This document shows positions 48,711 through 60,600 of a stretch of DNA of 64,000 nt, in pieces. The stretch is from Arthrobotrys musiformis. Lineage: Eukaryota; Ascomycota; Orbiliomycetes; Orbiliales; Orbiliaceae. How positions within the stretch are numbered: position 1 is the first letter of the stretch; every line of letters begins with the position of its first letter. A program made the translations under genes and the position numbers. Under the pieces are notes generated by a model. It worked only from the letters and a program-made list of their open reading frames with translations. It was not told the DNA's origin and did not search any database. The DNA lies in NCBI GenBank assembly GCA_036971715.1, contig JAVHJL010000005.1:186001-250000 (forward strand), written 5' to 3'.

Positions 48711-50530
48711 ATGCTACTCCAAAGATCTAGGTCCTTCCTTTTTACCATCTCATTAGGAGTAATCCTTATAATTTTCGTTTCTTTCCGCTCAGGTCTGTTA
48801 ACCGTCGAAGCTCGCACGAATACGTTCAAGAAGTGGGATGATCTTACGACATCTGAGGCCTTAGAGAGGGTGCGACAACAAAATTTGAATGGATATCAGT
48901 ATGCGGCACCCGAGGAGACCTTCGATGAAGGTGAATTAAGCGAAAGGGATAGAAATTTGCTGGGGAAGCTGGCGAAGGGGAGCACAGCGAGGGATAAGAG
49001 GACGCAGACGATTGAGAGGCTGTATACTTTGGACAGCGAGGATGCGTGGAATAGACACATCGAAGATTTGGATGACGAAGTACTTTTCTTCGAAGTATAG
49101 GAGATGTGGAAAAGATTAATCAGGCTAACGGTTTTCTGTGAAGGGCCTCCCGCCGTTAACGAAGTTTACGCAAAGATATATCTACGAACACCAACATCCA
49201 GAAAGCTGCAAAGATAAGAAATTCATCGTCATGGAGGCTTTCCCCAACGATGAGAGCTTTGGATTAGGTTCGACAGGCCACCGAATCGTTAAACAAACCG
49301 ACCTATGCTAACATACCCTGCAGGTGCTGTTGTCTTCTCTATCAGCATGAATCTCAACCTCGCACTCCGCTTTAACAGAATCCTCATCTTCAACCCCAAA
49401 GACGGTCCAGGCAGGCACTTCATCGACCCGTCATCCCACGAGCTCTGCGGAAATTCAATGGAATGCTTCTTCGAAAGACTAAGCAGCTGCACAATGGACG
49501 ACCTAACACCGGACAACCACTTCTTCCTTCCCGCACGAGAAGTCATAGACCAAAACATCATGAACACCCCAGCAGGAGCAGTACCGCAAATTTTCGGAAT
49601 CGCATTGAAGAGGATGTACCCGATGATCACGCCCGATGCATTAAAATACTGGTGGAGAGGGCAATCGGTATCATACATCATGCGCTTTAACGGCCGTACG
49701 ATGGCTGAATTACTCCGAAAACGTCGGGATAAGGCATTGCATAAATCTCTCTCTTTTGATGGCGATGATATCGTCGATGGTTCTAGCGTACCGTTTCCTC
49801 TGCCCGCAGGCTCGGTAAGCATGCATGTCCGTCATGGTGATAAGGGTATAGAAATGAAGCTCAAGGATTTCGAAGAGTACATCGATGCGGCGGAGGGGTT
49901 TATATCACAGAACCCTATTGGGTATAGGAAGATTGCGTTTGTGTCAACAGAGAATCCGGAGGTGTTTGAGCAAGCGAAGGAGCACCTGCAAAAGGAGCAT
50001 GAAATGTATAAAGTGATCGATGCGAAGGCCCGGACAACAAGTGATTGGGCTTGGACGTGGTATTGGAGTGAAATTCCTAGTAAGGCGCGGCTCATGTTGA
50101 AGAAACCGGTTTAGAGAAGGTCACTGACACTGATGTATAGGGGCAAACGTCGGACCCGAGCAGCAATTGGAGACGTTTGGAAACCGGACAGACATGACGA
50201 TAAATTGGTTTTTACAGCTCATGATGGCAATCGAATGCGACATGATGATTGGTACCAGAGGGGTATGCAGCCTCCGTTCTTTTTTTTTTTTTTCGAAACA
50301 GAGTAGCTACAAAGCGAGATTAGCGCTAACATTTATCCTAGTCCGGATGGAGCCGTATGCTGGATAATCTGAGATGCGGATGGCTCGGCAAGTGCCAACA
50401 GCCGTTTCTTGATGTTGGGGATGTTCAGGACTGGGTACGTCTCCCGAAACTTGTTGGGCCGCTTGAATTAATTTCTTTGCAGCGATAAAACTAACAGGCG
50501 ATTGGAATCCAGGTGTTTTATGGGATATAG
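48711..50530 (+). CDS. Type II membrane glycosyltransferase, GT23/alpha-1,6-fucosyltransferase-like, 6 exons, 503 aa
   Basis: Exons are 48711–49094, 49144–49267, 49324–50079, 50141–50262, 50342–50434 and 50498–50530, with phase intact. Residues 11–27 (FTISLGVILIIFVSFRS) form a single signal anchor, giving a Golgi type II layout. The catalytic part has GLGAVVFSISMNLNLALRFN early. It also has SMHVRHGDKGIEM near 336, which parallels the HVRRTDK donor motif of FUT8-type enzymes, and CDMMIGTRGSGWSRML, which parallels the late GT23 motif. Fungi do not make core-fucosylated N-glycans in the animal way, so donor and acceptor are unknown. The 33-nt last exon is supported by phase and a CTAACAG acceptor but is the weakest piece. 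An upstream in-frame ATG at 48681 is an alternative start. Confidence 0.72.
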
Positions 50531-51071
50531 CAATTTAATTCTGTGGAAGGCTGGGGCATAGTATGCACATGGGGATGACCATTATATGCATTATTCTGGT
50601 CCAGCTGATATTTTTTTAGTTTATTATCTGTTACTCTAGCGCACGCAATTGGAGTCCTTTCCTTTGAAATAATTTCCTCTTGAATTACCTTGTACATATT
50701 TATTCTTGTAGCGATTGCCGTTTTCCTTTTTGGTCTAGGTAGAAACTTTGAGGAATATATTCCCGTACTAGTCTCGACTTCTAGTACTTGGAAAGCATTG
50801 ATTATGGCGATACAGATGGCCAAGGTCGACTGTGTTGCATTTGTTGGATTTCCTATGTTAGTCATTTCCAAAATAACTCATTTCCAAATATGGGTTAGAT
50901 CTTCGAGCTCAGGATGACGCTTTGTCCAAAAGCGGAGCTATACCACTCATTTTCATTTCAGCTCACAGTACTACCGATCCTTGCCCAGCTATTTAACTCA
51001 CCGATGCTCAGTAAATTTTAATCGAAACCTGAACTCATAAACTCAATCCCAATCTCAAACATCGACTCAAG
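50531..51071. other. Intergenic region, no gene seen
   Basis: 541 bp between the GT23-like gene and the first NTase-fold gene. AT-rich, with no supported frame. An AATCTCAAA/ACTCAAT-rich leader precedes 51072. Confidence 0.45.
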
Positions 51072-51883
51072 ATGGAGAGCCCCAACTCTCCTAGAGCAGA
51101 CGAGAATAATGATTTCCTCCACTACCTCGTTTCCGTCCTACAGAAACACAACCACCCAATTGTCCTCATAGAAGTTAGCGCTATATGGGTTCACGAGTTC
51201 CAGCATCGGATATAGATCTTTTAATCAAAGATTCGCAATTCGATTCTATTCAAGCTGATATTAAAGCCTCAGAATTGTTCGAGAAGGTCGACCAACATAG
51301 TGGCGCACGTCTCTCCGATGAATATGTACAGAATTCCGTGCCACGCTTCTTTAGCAAAACCGCCAAATGCTCAGACACAAGCTTCGTAAATCTCTGGAGC
51401 GAAGACGTTTATAAGCTCAAGATTGATGATGCCGAGCTGATGCAAGTTGAGGGGCTTACTGTTCTCAATCCACACGTTTTGGATGAAAGGTTTACTCGGA
51501 TTCCTGAGACCATAGAGCTCTCCCCGGAGAAGCTTCGGTCCCATGGCTGCTCCACAATTTCAAAACGAGCTTTCAGGGGTGCAAAATTCTTCATACCATC
51601 TATCCCAGCTTTATGCAGCGCTCTACTCAGCCAAGCGGAATATCATCGCCAGAACTCTAAATCGAAAGTCAGCCGGCCGTTGCACCAATTAGAGAATCTC
51701 ATCCGGTATCTTTATCTTGACAACCCTGCTCATCGAGATCTTATTCTTCCCCTCTTAGGGTGTCATAGTGACAGTATGGGAGAGTTGATAAGGAGGTACA
51801 AGCGAAAACCTCATGTCGTTTTTGAACGAGGCCCTGATGGCGAGGTCAAGGTTATCGAGAAACGAATTGTTTACAACAACTAG
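51072..51883 (+). pseudogene. Nucleotidyltransferase-fold protein (AbiEii/MNT-like), frameshifted copy
   Basis: The ATG at 51072 opens a frame that reads as a normal protein start (SPRADENNDFLHYLVSVLQ). The 232-codon frame from 51185 continues the same protein in another phase. The upstream frame ends soon after 51200, and the downstream frame has a TAG at 51176–51178, so no single frame covers both. The break is within about 51170–51184, equivalent to one missing base. GSRVPASDIDLL just after the break fits the GS-x-D-x-D signature of the NTP-transferase superfold. The rest is helical, with LPHQ/LENLIRYLYLD-like content, as in AbiEii/DUF1814 relatives. In bacteria these are the toxin half of type IV toxin–antitoxin pairs; fungal members are uncharacterised. 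Translation from 51185 alone would lack the first strand. No intron that fits was found. Confidence 0.55.
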
Positions 51884-52891
51884 CCGCGAGGCTGTTTTCT
51901 TTATTGCATAGGTATATATACTAACGGATATTTGTAGCGATTTGTGGAAGTAAAAACAGTACTTAGAAATCACCACCAGAAGTTTTTTCAAAGTTATAAT
52001 TATCTTGCAATAGGGAAATGTGTCAAGAGACAAAACAATGGCCCCTATCATCCAATATATGGAGATACACTCCAGATTTTCCAATTAATATATGTTAAAA
52101 TCTACAAATTTAAAACGAGTAAATCCTTTTTAGCAGTGTTTCAACGCATTCCAAAAGTAAATTGTGAATGAGCTCGAGAACTATAAAGACCATCCCAAAT
52201 CTGATTTAATATTATAATACCGCGCCAGCGTAGCTCGGTTCTGGGCCTACTCCGGCTAGGCCTGGTCTTTTTTTAGCCATATTAAATTTCATATCATCAG
52301 TTATTTCGAGCACCAAAGGTCGGCTGATGATGCGTGAATGCATTATAGAAGCTAAATAATAAGCCTACATTTTTGCTTAGAGGCTTTCTTACAGGCTTAT
52401 TTGACCACCCCATAATTATAAGCCGCTGTGTAGCAGAATTTCACGCCTGCAGCGGATCTTCCAACTCAATTGACGAGGTGTCGATTAAATCACCAGAATT
52501 TTTGGACTCGCGTCCCACACTGAAGGAAAGTTTCTAGCGAAATTCGAACTCCGCGCGTAGGCTAATTTCTCCCTCATTTATATAACTATGGTTGTCTAAA
52601 GAGTCCTGTCGCACGTGGGCCTAAAATCCATTCGTTGGATGAGCATAATATTTCATATACTAAAATAGGAATCGATCACAATGATAGAGCTATATATTGC
52701 AGATCGATGAGGTATATGTTTTAGGCCCCTAGGCCCGCCGAGGATAGGAATTTAAATAATTGCCTTTCTAATCTGGTCTTGAAGACTCTCTAATTTTTTT
52801 CCTCAACCAAATTGCAAAATCCAGCCATATCTTCTAATATACCAATCCGCCCAAGTTTAATATCTGCCACATAAAGACAGAAGTAAGCATC
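51884..52891. other. 1-kb AT-rich intergenic region, no gene seen
   Basis: No supported frame. Contains a GGCCTA/TAGGCC inverted repeat near 52245–52262 and related GGCCTA-type words near 52618 and 52723–52740, possibly remnants of a small repeat. AT-rich compared with the flanking genes. Confidence 0.4.
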
Positions 52892-53466
52892 ATGTCTAGT
52901 CTCAATCCAAAATGGAAACAAGCGCTAATGACGGCTTACCAAGCCGCTACAAGTTTCATCAAAGATGAGGACAAAAAGGACTTCGTTTAGTCGGTAGAGC
53001 CGCGCTAATTTTTAGCGGGATCGAACGTTACACAGAGGATGTAGATTTCCTCGGAACCCAGGAAACCTTGGGGGCATTCTTCGAAGGTGCTTCTAAGGAC
53101 AGAAGATTCCGAAACGATAGACTGGGGAGGTGGTACTGCGACATCACCGTTCGTGGTGAACCGTTTACCGTTCCAATAGAGTTACTTCTGGCTGGAGATG
53201 TCGTCGACCCGGTCGTTTCGCCACAAAGCTTCGAAGGAGGGTTCAAAGCGTCTCTTCCCGACCTCGCAATCCAGAAAGCCAATTCATACCAAGCAAGAAG
53301 TGCTCAAAGGGACCTTCGTGATTTCGAAGCTATAATCTTCCTTATGACATTACGAAGGCAGGATTTCACGGGGTTTACCATCGACTCCGAAGTCAGAGAT
53401 GCCCTGAGAGAAACGGCAAGAGAGTGCGGAGCACCTGCTCGAAATGCCCTCAACAACATACTATAA
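52892..53466 (+). pseudogene. Second nucleotidyltransferase-fold protein (AbiEii-like), frameshifted copy
   Basis: The ATG at 52892 gives SSLNPKWKQALMTAYQAAT, then stops at about 52988. The protein continues in another phase as LRLVGRAALIFSG, then RYTEDVDFLG, down to 53466. The switch point is an A5 run at 52973–52977, where one more A would rejoin the frames. RYTEDVDFL is the NTase metal-binding Asp-x-Asp motif. LPDLAIQKANSYQARSAQRD followed by LRDFE resembles the K...R..RDLxD motif of AbiEii nucleotidyltransferases. The first Gly of the usual GG pair reads Gly-Arg (VGRAAL), which might weaken catalysis. It lies 1 kb downstream of the other NTase-fold copy on the same strand. Either a true lesion, a programmed shift or an assembly error would explain the break. 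Confidence 0.55.
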
Positions 53467-54106
53467 GGGGCAGGCTGCCTCGATGTCTTTTCTTCGAGAA
53501 AGTTCTGCCGTGGGCAAGCATCAGAACTCCACGGACAAGCTGTCATGAGGGGTCTGGCGACAAGACGACTCCACGGCATCTTGTATCTATAGAAGAAATG
53601 GGAGAAGGGGCGCTTAAAAAGAGACCTGCGGATACCTACAAAATAAAACTAGAAACAAGTCTTCTTCTTCTCGTCTTTATTATTATTGTTTTTTTTTTTT
53701 TCCCTTCTGAACCCAAGTTATTATTCACTCGATCATGACCAAAAGACAGAGAGAGAAAAAGGTAATCTTATGTTACCTTCTTCCGCTCGTTCTTCCGCCC
53801 ACCCAATACAACTTGAATACTTCTCCAAGGTTTTCTGGATTCCCAATGCAACGATTCCCTTTGATATGTATTTAAAGTATAAAACATCCAGACCTTCGAT
53901 CTCAAAATTGATATAATTATATAAGTGCATCGAGACTAAGTAACTGATGTAAGTGTAATTGTGCAGAAAGGGGCGATGGAAGCGGACATAGCTGCATGCA
54001 GGCTCAGTCTAGTCTGGCTACACCATATATCTAGATATATATGACCCGCACCCAGTATTCCACACTGTACTTGTGTGATTTTCTAAATTGATAAACCTCA
54101 ATAGGT
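53467..54106. other. Convergent intergenic region, no gene seen
   Basis: 640 bp between the NTase-fold gene and the propeller gene stop. It has a T-run near 53690–53702 and AT-rich 3' UTR-like DNA. Confidence 0.45.
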
Positions 54107-56645
54107 TTAGAAATTCGACTCCCATATGTGTATTTCAAGGTCTCCGCCGCTAGAAAGGCTTGTAGCGAGAATAAACCGCCCCTCGAAGTCGAATGTATAC
54201 CCCTGATAAGTATTGTCTGGAAATTTTGAGTTTTTGATCCCATCCCCCACTGTGCTCCTCGTCATCATGTGACAAGAACCACCTGAGTCACTTCCTCCAA
54301 CTCCATGTTTTTGGACGAGGAGACTACTTGAGTGCCGCCAAAGAAAGCATGAGCAATCCGGCGAGAAAGTAGGGTATCTGAATCTTTCTTCTCCTTTCCT
54401 ACCAGTGTCTCGTAGAGATAAATTGGAGCGTTTAGTGTCAATAATTCCCCAGAAAGCTCGCTGGGAGAGTTCTTTTGCACTTCTTGTAGTCAAAGAGTTG
54501 GACTCAGGCTGGTTACCACCCCATATAATCGGTCGAACAATGTGAATATCGTTATCCGTTCCCGAGAAATGGAATTGCAAGCTAGACCGGTCGATATCGG
54601 ATAGATGCAATTTGTAAGTAGAAAGAAGTGAATCGATCTTTGCCCGGAAGATAGCTTTCCCCCCAGTTACTACGTCGTAAATTTCTAGAATGGAAGTGCG
54701 ACTACCCAGCGATCCCTCCACAAAAAAGCGTAAGAGCTTCTTGCTGCTTTGCGACCATGTCAAACTTTCCTCATATTTTTTATTCGATCCCTTTATGAAC
54801 CCGACCTTTTCACTTTTCGTTTGGATATCGAAGAGGCTGATGCCGCTAATTGATTCGAAGGCGAAGTAACGACCGTCTGGAGAAAGGGCAGTGACGTTGT
54901 ATATCCGTCTCTCACGTTTTAGCATAAGTACTGGTGACAAGCTTCTTATGTGGCCAACTGGATGATGGGGCGTTATGCTAGTATCCCAACCAACAATACA
55001 AATCTCAGTTTTCTTCAAATCCGAACGGGATAATACTGTAACCAGCCCGCCAATACCACCGTAGAATGCCATATGTATTATCTCTCTTTCTTCATAATAC
55101 TTTTTATCAAAGGGCCAACAAACGCCCACCCAATTTTCTTGTCTGCTCCCCGGAGATTTTTCGACGCTCCTAAAGATACAGCCATGGGGGTACTTGTTTT
55201 CTTTCGAAGGCCTCGCATTGGCGCATAGCGCAAAGTGTCCGCCTCGAGCAGTCAACGTCGGGGGAGGCAATGCCAGTCTCGAAGAGTTTGGAGGGATTGG
55301 ATGGATATAATCCGGCCGATCTAGGTTTATGTTCCAGCGGTCTGCTGCACCCTTAACACGATTGGAATCAACGGGAGCCCGTGGGCGCGTAGAAAATCGC
55401 CTTGGCCTCGTATTATCCTGGGTAATTTCAGCGAAAGAGTGCGGAATTAATTCTTGGTGGTAAACTGGGATCGAAGCTAGGGAAGAGTAAAGAGGGGTAG
55501 GTTGGTTTGAAGAAGCTGCACTCATTCCATAACCAGTAGGACCGCCGTGTGGTGACCCCACTAGGTGGCTAGAGGGAGTTTCACCGGTCTTAGGATTAAT
55601 CGGTTCATGATATAATGATTCCTTTGGTCGATTTGGGAATCCATCATCAGTCCAGGGGGTATCAACAACAGGCCCAGAATACAATGATTCCGTCTGTTCG
55701 AATTCATTCGAAGATGTGATATCAACATTAGCCCGAGGCATAATTGGACCAGCATATAATGATTCCGTTGGGTGGTTTGAAAAGGCGTTATTAATGTTCT
55801 CCCAAGGGATAGTAGGTCCAGAATACAATGACTCCGTTGCAAACCCGTTCGAAAAGGCGCCATTAGCCCAAGGGATAACGGATCCGGTGTCTAGTGGGTT
55901 CTCTTGCTGGTCTTCCTGAGTCCCAATTGCAGTCGAGTTTTCGTCTACAGTCTCGAGTTCAGACAGGTATTTTCTAAGGACGTATTGGTCGCCGCCACCT
56001 GCGCGAGGGATGCCCTGTATGATATCGTGGGTACTGTTGAGTATTTCGTCGCCCCTAGAACGAGGCTCCTGCCTGGAGGACCTTATTCGATGAATCGCCA
56101 TCACAACATCAGCATTTAGCACTATCCTAACTACCAAATCTAGGCGCTTCTCTTTGATTCGAACCCTACCTAGGGGTCCATGCCAATCATCAACTTGGAA
56201 TATACAGTCAAAAGGGTTTGCTTGTGCCGTACACTGTTACTAGGGTCAGCGTAATATTTAAGGTTGACCTATACGACTCCAGTCGCCTGCAGAATTGGGC
56301 GCACTGCTTCTTCCCTGTAAATCCCCAATAGACACCTTGGAACTTCTTTGATAGCGCAGTTGTTAAGAATACCTCCGTTTCAATTACTGTCGCGTTTATT
56401 CCCTGTAGAACGCTACCGAGGTCGCTTGCGAGGTCGCGACTAATAGCGCCTTGTGAATCATCGAGGTGTTTTAAAGTTAGCGACAAGGAATTGATCATAT
56501 TAGCCTCGTCCATCAGTTGACGGATTTCTGGTTCGGCGCTTTGGAAGCGATCGCGGAAGTCATTGATAGTTTGGGACAGTTTCGCCAGGGATAAGAGGAG
56601 GTTGAGCACGCCTCCGTTTGTTGGAAGAGGTTCCATTGGGTACAA
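54107..56645 (-). CDS. PigL-like STAND N-terminal domain fused to a beta-propeller, 2 exons, 815 aa
   Basis: Exon 1 is 56645–56241 (135 codons) and exon 2 is 56149–54107, both in phase 0 across a 91-bp intron (GTAACA donor, AAAGAG acceptor). Exon 1 is an all-helical head (LNLLLSLAKLSQTINDFRDR, then LMDEANMINSLSLTLKHL, ending near ESYRSTLNITLTL). It resembles the PigL/fungal STAND N-terminal domain found at the front of NLR-like receptors. A disordered segment follows with four repeats of [KT]ESLYxxP. From ~residue 345 a WD40/quinoprotein-type propeller is suggested by ALSPDGRYFAFESISGISLF, TFSPDCSCFLWR and FDFEGRFILATSL. No P-loop NTPase lies between head and propeller, unlike a full STAND protein. 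The acceptor site is the least certain part. It lies downstream of, and on the same strand as, the NLR remnant. Confidence 0.65.
55602..55836. repeat. Four imperfect 69–75 bp tandem repeats within the propeller gene
   Basis: A conserved core of about 22 bp (GG-CCAG-ATA-AATGATTCCG) recurs at 55602, 55671, 55746 and 55815. On the minus strand this encodes the recurring ESLYxxP peptide in the disordered linker. Confidence 0.8.
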
Positions 56646-57627
56646 ATATGTCCAGGATATTTTCTAAGAACAAGCAACTCGAAATCGATTAAACCCAGAT
56701 GCGAAAGCAATAGTTAAATAATCAATACAGCTGGTGTTCCAGATGCGGGTCATTCCTCTCGAGCTCAGCTAGCTCGGTATTTAATCGAAGCCAAGCCTTG
56801 AGTTTGCGCTTACCGCCTAGGCTCGTGAGTTGAGGGGCTCTCAGCCTCGCATGAGGATTGAAAGCAAACAAATCAACAAGCTAGATCAGCGCCGACATGG
56901 ATTCGAGGCTAAACGTTATAAACCTAGATCTCATCAACTGCAACTATGCATACATTCACATGCATTGGCTGGGACCGAACCCGGCCTGATATGTACTCCA
57001 TTGCATTTATATCAAGCTGAATCCCGATGTCGACGATCGTATATTATATTATGAGTGCACCCACAGATTCAACTTAACACATTATAAATTTCTACACGGC
57101 CAGCGCAGCGCGCGTAGTACAAGTACCGGTACCGGTGCCATAGCTGTATATATATATATAGTTTAATATTAGTAATATAATATTTCTATCCAACCTCTCA
57201 TATAAACCCGTCCATCATTTTACTTGAGACTTAGTGCTTCTGTCAGAATGCAATTAATATTATAGTTAATTTGCCTGGTCTCGTACCCAGGCTCCGCAAA
57301 GCAGGGCCGGATAGTACATACATACATCAATATACATACCCTTCAAAGTGTGTTCTTTATTTGCTTATGGTATGCCAAGAGCTTGTAAATACGAGATTTT
57401 TCTGCGAGTCTAGATTACGGGGTCTATTATATTGGGTACCCATGGTATCGAAAATCTAAAGTATCATGTTGAAATGTTAGTTGCTTCCATATATACATAC
57501 ATGCATATGGGAGACTACATACATATATAAATATATCGTGGTAAAGTTAGGCTGACCTTACCGAAATCCACATAAGAGGCTGATAGAAGCCGCCACTTTA
57601 TATACACATTTAGTCCGGTAGTCTGGT
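56646..57627. other. Intergenic region between NLR remnant and propeller gene
   Basis: 982 bp with no supported frame. Contains a near-palindromic GGTACCGGTACCGG-like segment near 57124–57138, a TA run near 57147, and at 57275–57290 a 16-nt word that is repeated inverted in intron 1 of the NLR gene. Confidence 0.45.
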
Positions 57628-60600
57628 TTACGAGACAACTTTGGAGCCCTCCTCTTCAGGGACATTCTTTGAAAACTGCTCTCTGAGAGCCCCGTCCTTT
57701 ATGTACGGTACCAGGTATTGTACCATTTGAGGCAGGCATAGCCCCGCTCGAAGCACACTGTCGGCATCGGCGCCGCTCCGAAGAAGGAGGTTGATTATTT
57801 TCACTACGTTTCGATCTGGATTGGCAGTTTTCTTGTACTGAGACTCTCCGCCGCTCGTAATGAGCTCCAAGGCGGACCTGTAGTTTCCTGTTAGAAGTGG
57901 CAAGTTGACGTCCGCACCGTGTTTAATCAAGAAATCTATCCTATGATAGTTTTCCCTCGCAACCGCGGCAACCAAAGCCGATCCATACTCCCCGGTTGTC
58001 GCCTGCTCGTTTACCCGAGCTCCAAGTTCTATAAGGCATTCTAGGGTTTCTGTCTCGGGCTCGTCCGTATGTTTAAGTTTCCGTCTATTGGCTGCTGCAA
58101 TTAGAGCTGAGCCATACCCCCCCTTCTCAAACTTAGCATTGACATCGATGCCGTGTTTTACCAGGAATTTTATGCGGTCCGGAGTTTCGTCATCATCACC
58201 CCAAGCAGTTAGAGTTGATAGGAGTATTGAGCCGTAGAGGTCGTCGTCATTTTGGTCTTTGACGGTGGCACCGTTTTTAATGAGATATTCTATGGTCTCT
58301 TGCCCCCACCCTTTCCGATAGGAACCTACAGCTGCAGATATAGGGGAGCCCCCAGGACACCCTAGGTTGACCTTTGCACCTCGGGACACAAGGTATTTGA
58401 CAACTTCCCCTTTCCCTTCCCCCGCAGCCATCGTTAGAGCTGAGCCGCCGCGGGGGCTTTCCAGAATCATATCAATTGTCGCATGGGAGTTTAGAAGAAA
58501 TTCAAGCATTTTAATGTCACCCTTTGCACGCAGCCTCCCCAAGCGCGCTTCCGATTCTCCCCGCTCGGAGATCGACTTGAGCGCCGTGGCGAAGTAGGAG
58601 CTCAACAGTAGATATACGGCCTGTCCAGCACGCAGCGATCAAAGGCGTCGCGTAATCAAAAAGACCACCGGTCCGCCGCCCGGTGAGCATGTGGACCATG
58701 TTGACATCGGCCCCTTCTTTGATAAGTTTCTCCACAATACTCAAACGCCCCCACCAAGAAGCTGCAGTCAAGGGTGTCACAAAGAGCCCATGTTCTTGGC
58801 CACCGCGCTTATTGACATCAGCTCCTTTTTTGACTAAAAGATCCACTATTCTCTCCATTTTAAGCCAATCGCTTTCAGAGGTACCTGAGACCCTGCCTTC
58901 GAGTTCTAATAAGGGATAGTGCCTTGAAAGACGATGGAATTTATGCGGGGCACTAGCACTGTAAAAAGACCCCATAGGGCACCCGAACTCCCAGTCACAA
59001 GCAGAGATAAGAGCTGAGTCCAATACTTCTTGGTCATACTCTGTATCGCCGGACATCAAGGCCTCGAATACGTTGACGAAACAATAGTTTGCGGAGAACA
59101 CCAGCAAGTTTGAGTAAACACAAAGGCGTTCTATATCGTAAACGTCGCCATAAAGGTACCTTCCCACCAAAGGTCTAGGCTTTTCAGGGTCGTGGCGTTC
59201 GAAAGGATAGAAAGACCAACTTTCAAATACGTCGCTGGCGCGTTGTATTGTATTCTTATCTAGGCTTTTCGGGTTGCACCTTTCTGCGTGCTTGATCCAG
59301 AAAGGGGAATAAAGTAGAAATGGGTGCTTTTGAAAGGCGGCGTCCAACGTCATCGAGGCATAGTTGACTTTTCTATCTGCATAAACCCGCGAACCCTCTA
59401 GGTTCTCTAAATATTGTAGACACCAAAAAAGTATGAGATTCTGAGATTGCGCCTCAAAATCGAAAAATCCAAATAAATCTAACTGCGGAGGGTCCCGTAG
59501 AAAATCTTTGACGGATTGGTGCATAAATCAAACTTCTGACGTCAATGTTACAAAGGCCTCCGAGAACAGGATATCTCGAGACATTTCGATAACCTCCACA
59601 AGCCCACCGCACCAGTTTTGGATATCCTTTCTCATCTGGTCACAATCGTCCTCCAGGGTAGTCCCACTTTCGACCCGGCGTCGTTTTGCAGCTCGAGAAG
59701 TCCGGGATGAGGGATTGGCTTTCATCAAGTCCACTAGTTCTTCTAGCGATAGAGGCCTCTCGGCAACTAATACTATCTGAAGGGTTTGCCTCATTCGATC
59801 TGAAAACTTTTTGTCGACCCTTCTCAGACAAGTGACAAACAGTTCATAAAGATCCTCGGGGGCATCCTCGAGGGTTTCCCAAATTTCGTCTTCTGATTCT
59901 TGGAGATTCATGGCTTTCTGAAGTCTCTCGACGACTATTTTAGCCCATAGAAAAACACCATCTGCTTTGCGTAAAATGGTCTCGCAAAGGTCGGGGACCA
60001 TATCAGAATAGGAACAAGCCTCTGCCGTTTCTTGGAGCTGTTGAGTGGTATAGATCTCAATATCGTTTGAGTTCTCACTACCTAGATCGATTGTTGTCCA
60101 GGCTGCTCTGCGATTGATAAAATTGCTTGGCCGGCTGGAAAGGCATATACTTAGATCGCCATGTGAACTGTTTGAGTTCGCCAAATTTGCTTCTAAGAAC
60201 TCGAACATTTTAGAAGGGAGAAAGCCCTCCCCTTCGTCGAGGGCGTCGATGAATATTAAGCCCTTTATATGAGGTAAACTAGTTAGCGTCTTGAACATCT
60301 GCTCTAGTTGCTCTTTCGTCCAGTCAACTCTCGTACTTTGGGCGGCCTCGCGAAGTTTCCTCTCGAAAAAGAACGTCTCGAGGTCCTTGAAACTTGCTGG
60401 ATGTTGAAAAACTATCTCGTGGATGATAGTCCGAAGCATGGCTTCAGCCGCCCTTTCGAATGGCGCGCCGCGATTGTTAAAAAAGAATCCGCATGCGATC
60501 GAGTCAGTTCGCATGTCTTTTTCTCTCGAGCAGAGAAGCTTCATCAAAGTCGATTTCCCACATCCTGCCTTCCCTCTAATTAATAGTTTTCCGCCTCTAG

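Noticed and set aside
52980..53025. tRNA-like string (TAGTCGGTAGAGC then GGGATCGAAC) resembling A and B boxes
   Set aside because: It lies inside the second NTase-fold gene, encodes its expected RLVGRAALIF motif, and no acceptor stem or anticodon arm folds around it.
59528..59530. RIP as cause of the NLR nonsense codon
   Set aside because: The inferred change is C-to-T in a CpG context, not the CpA context typical of RIP, and the gene is not obviously saturated with transitions. Ordinary deamination is simpler.
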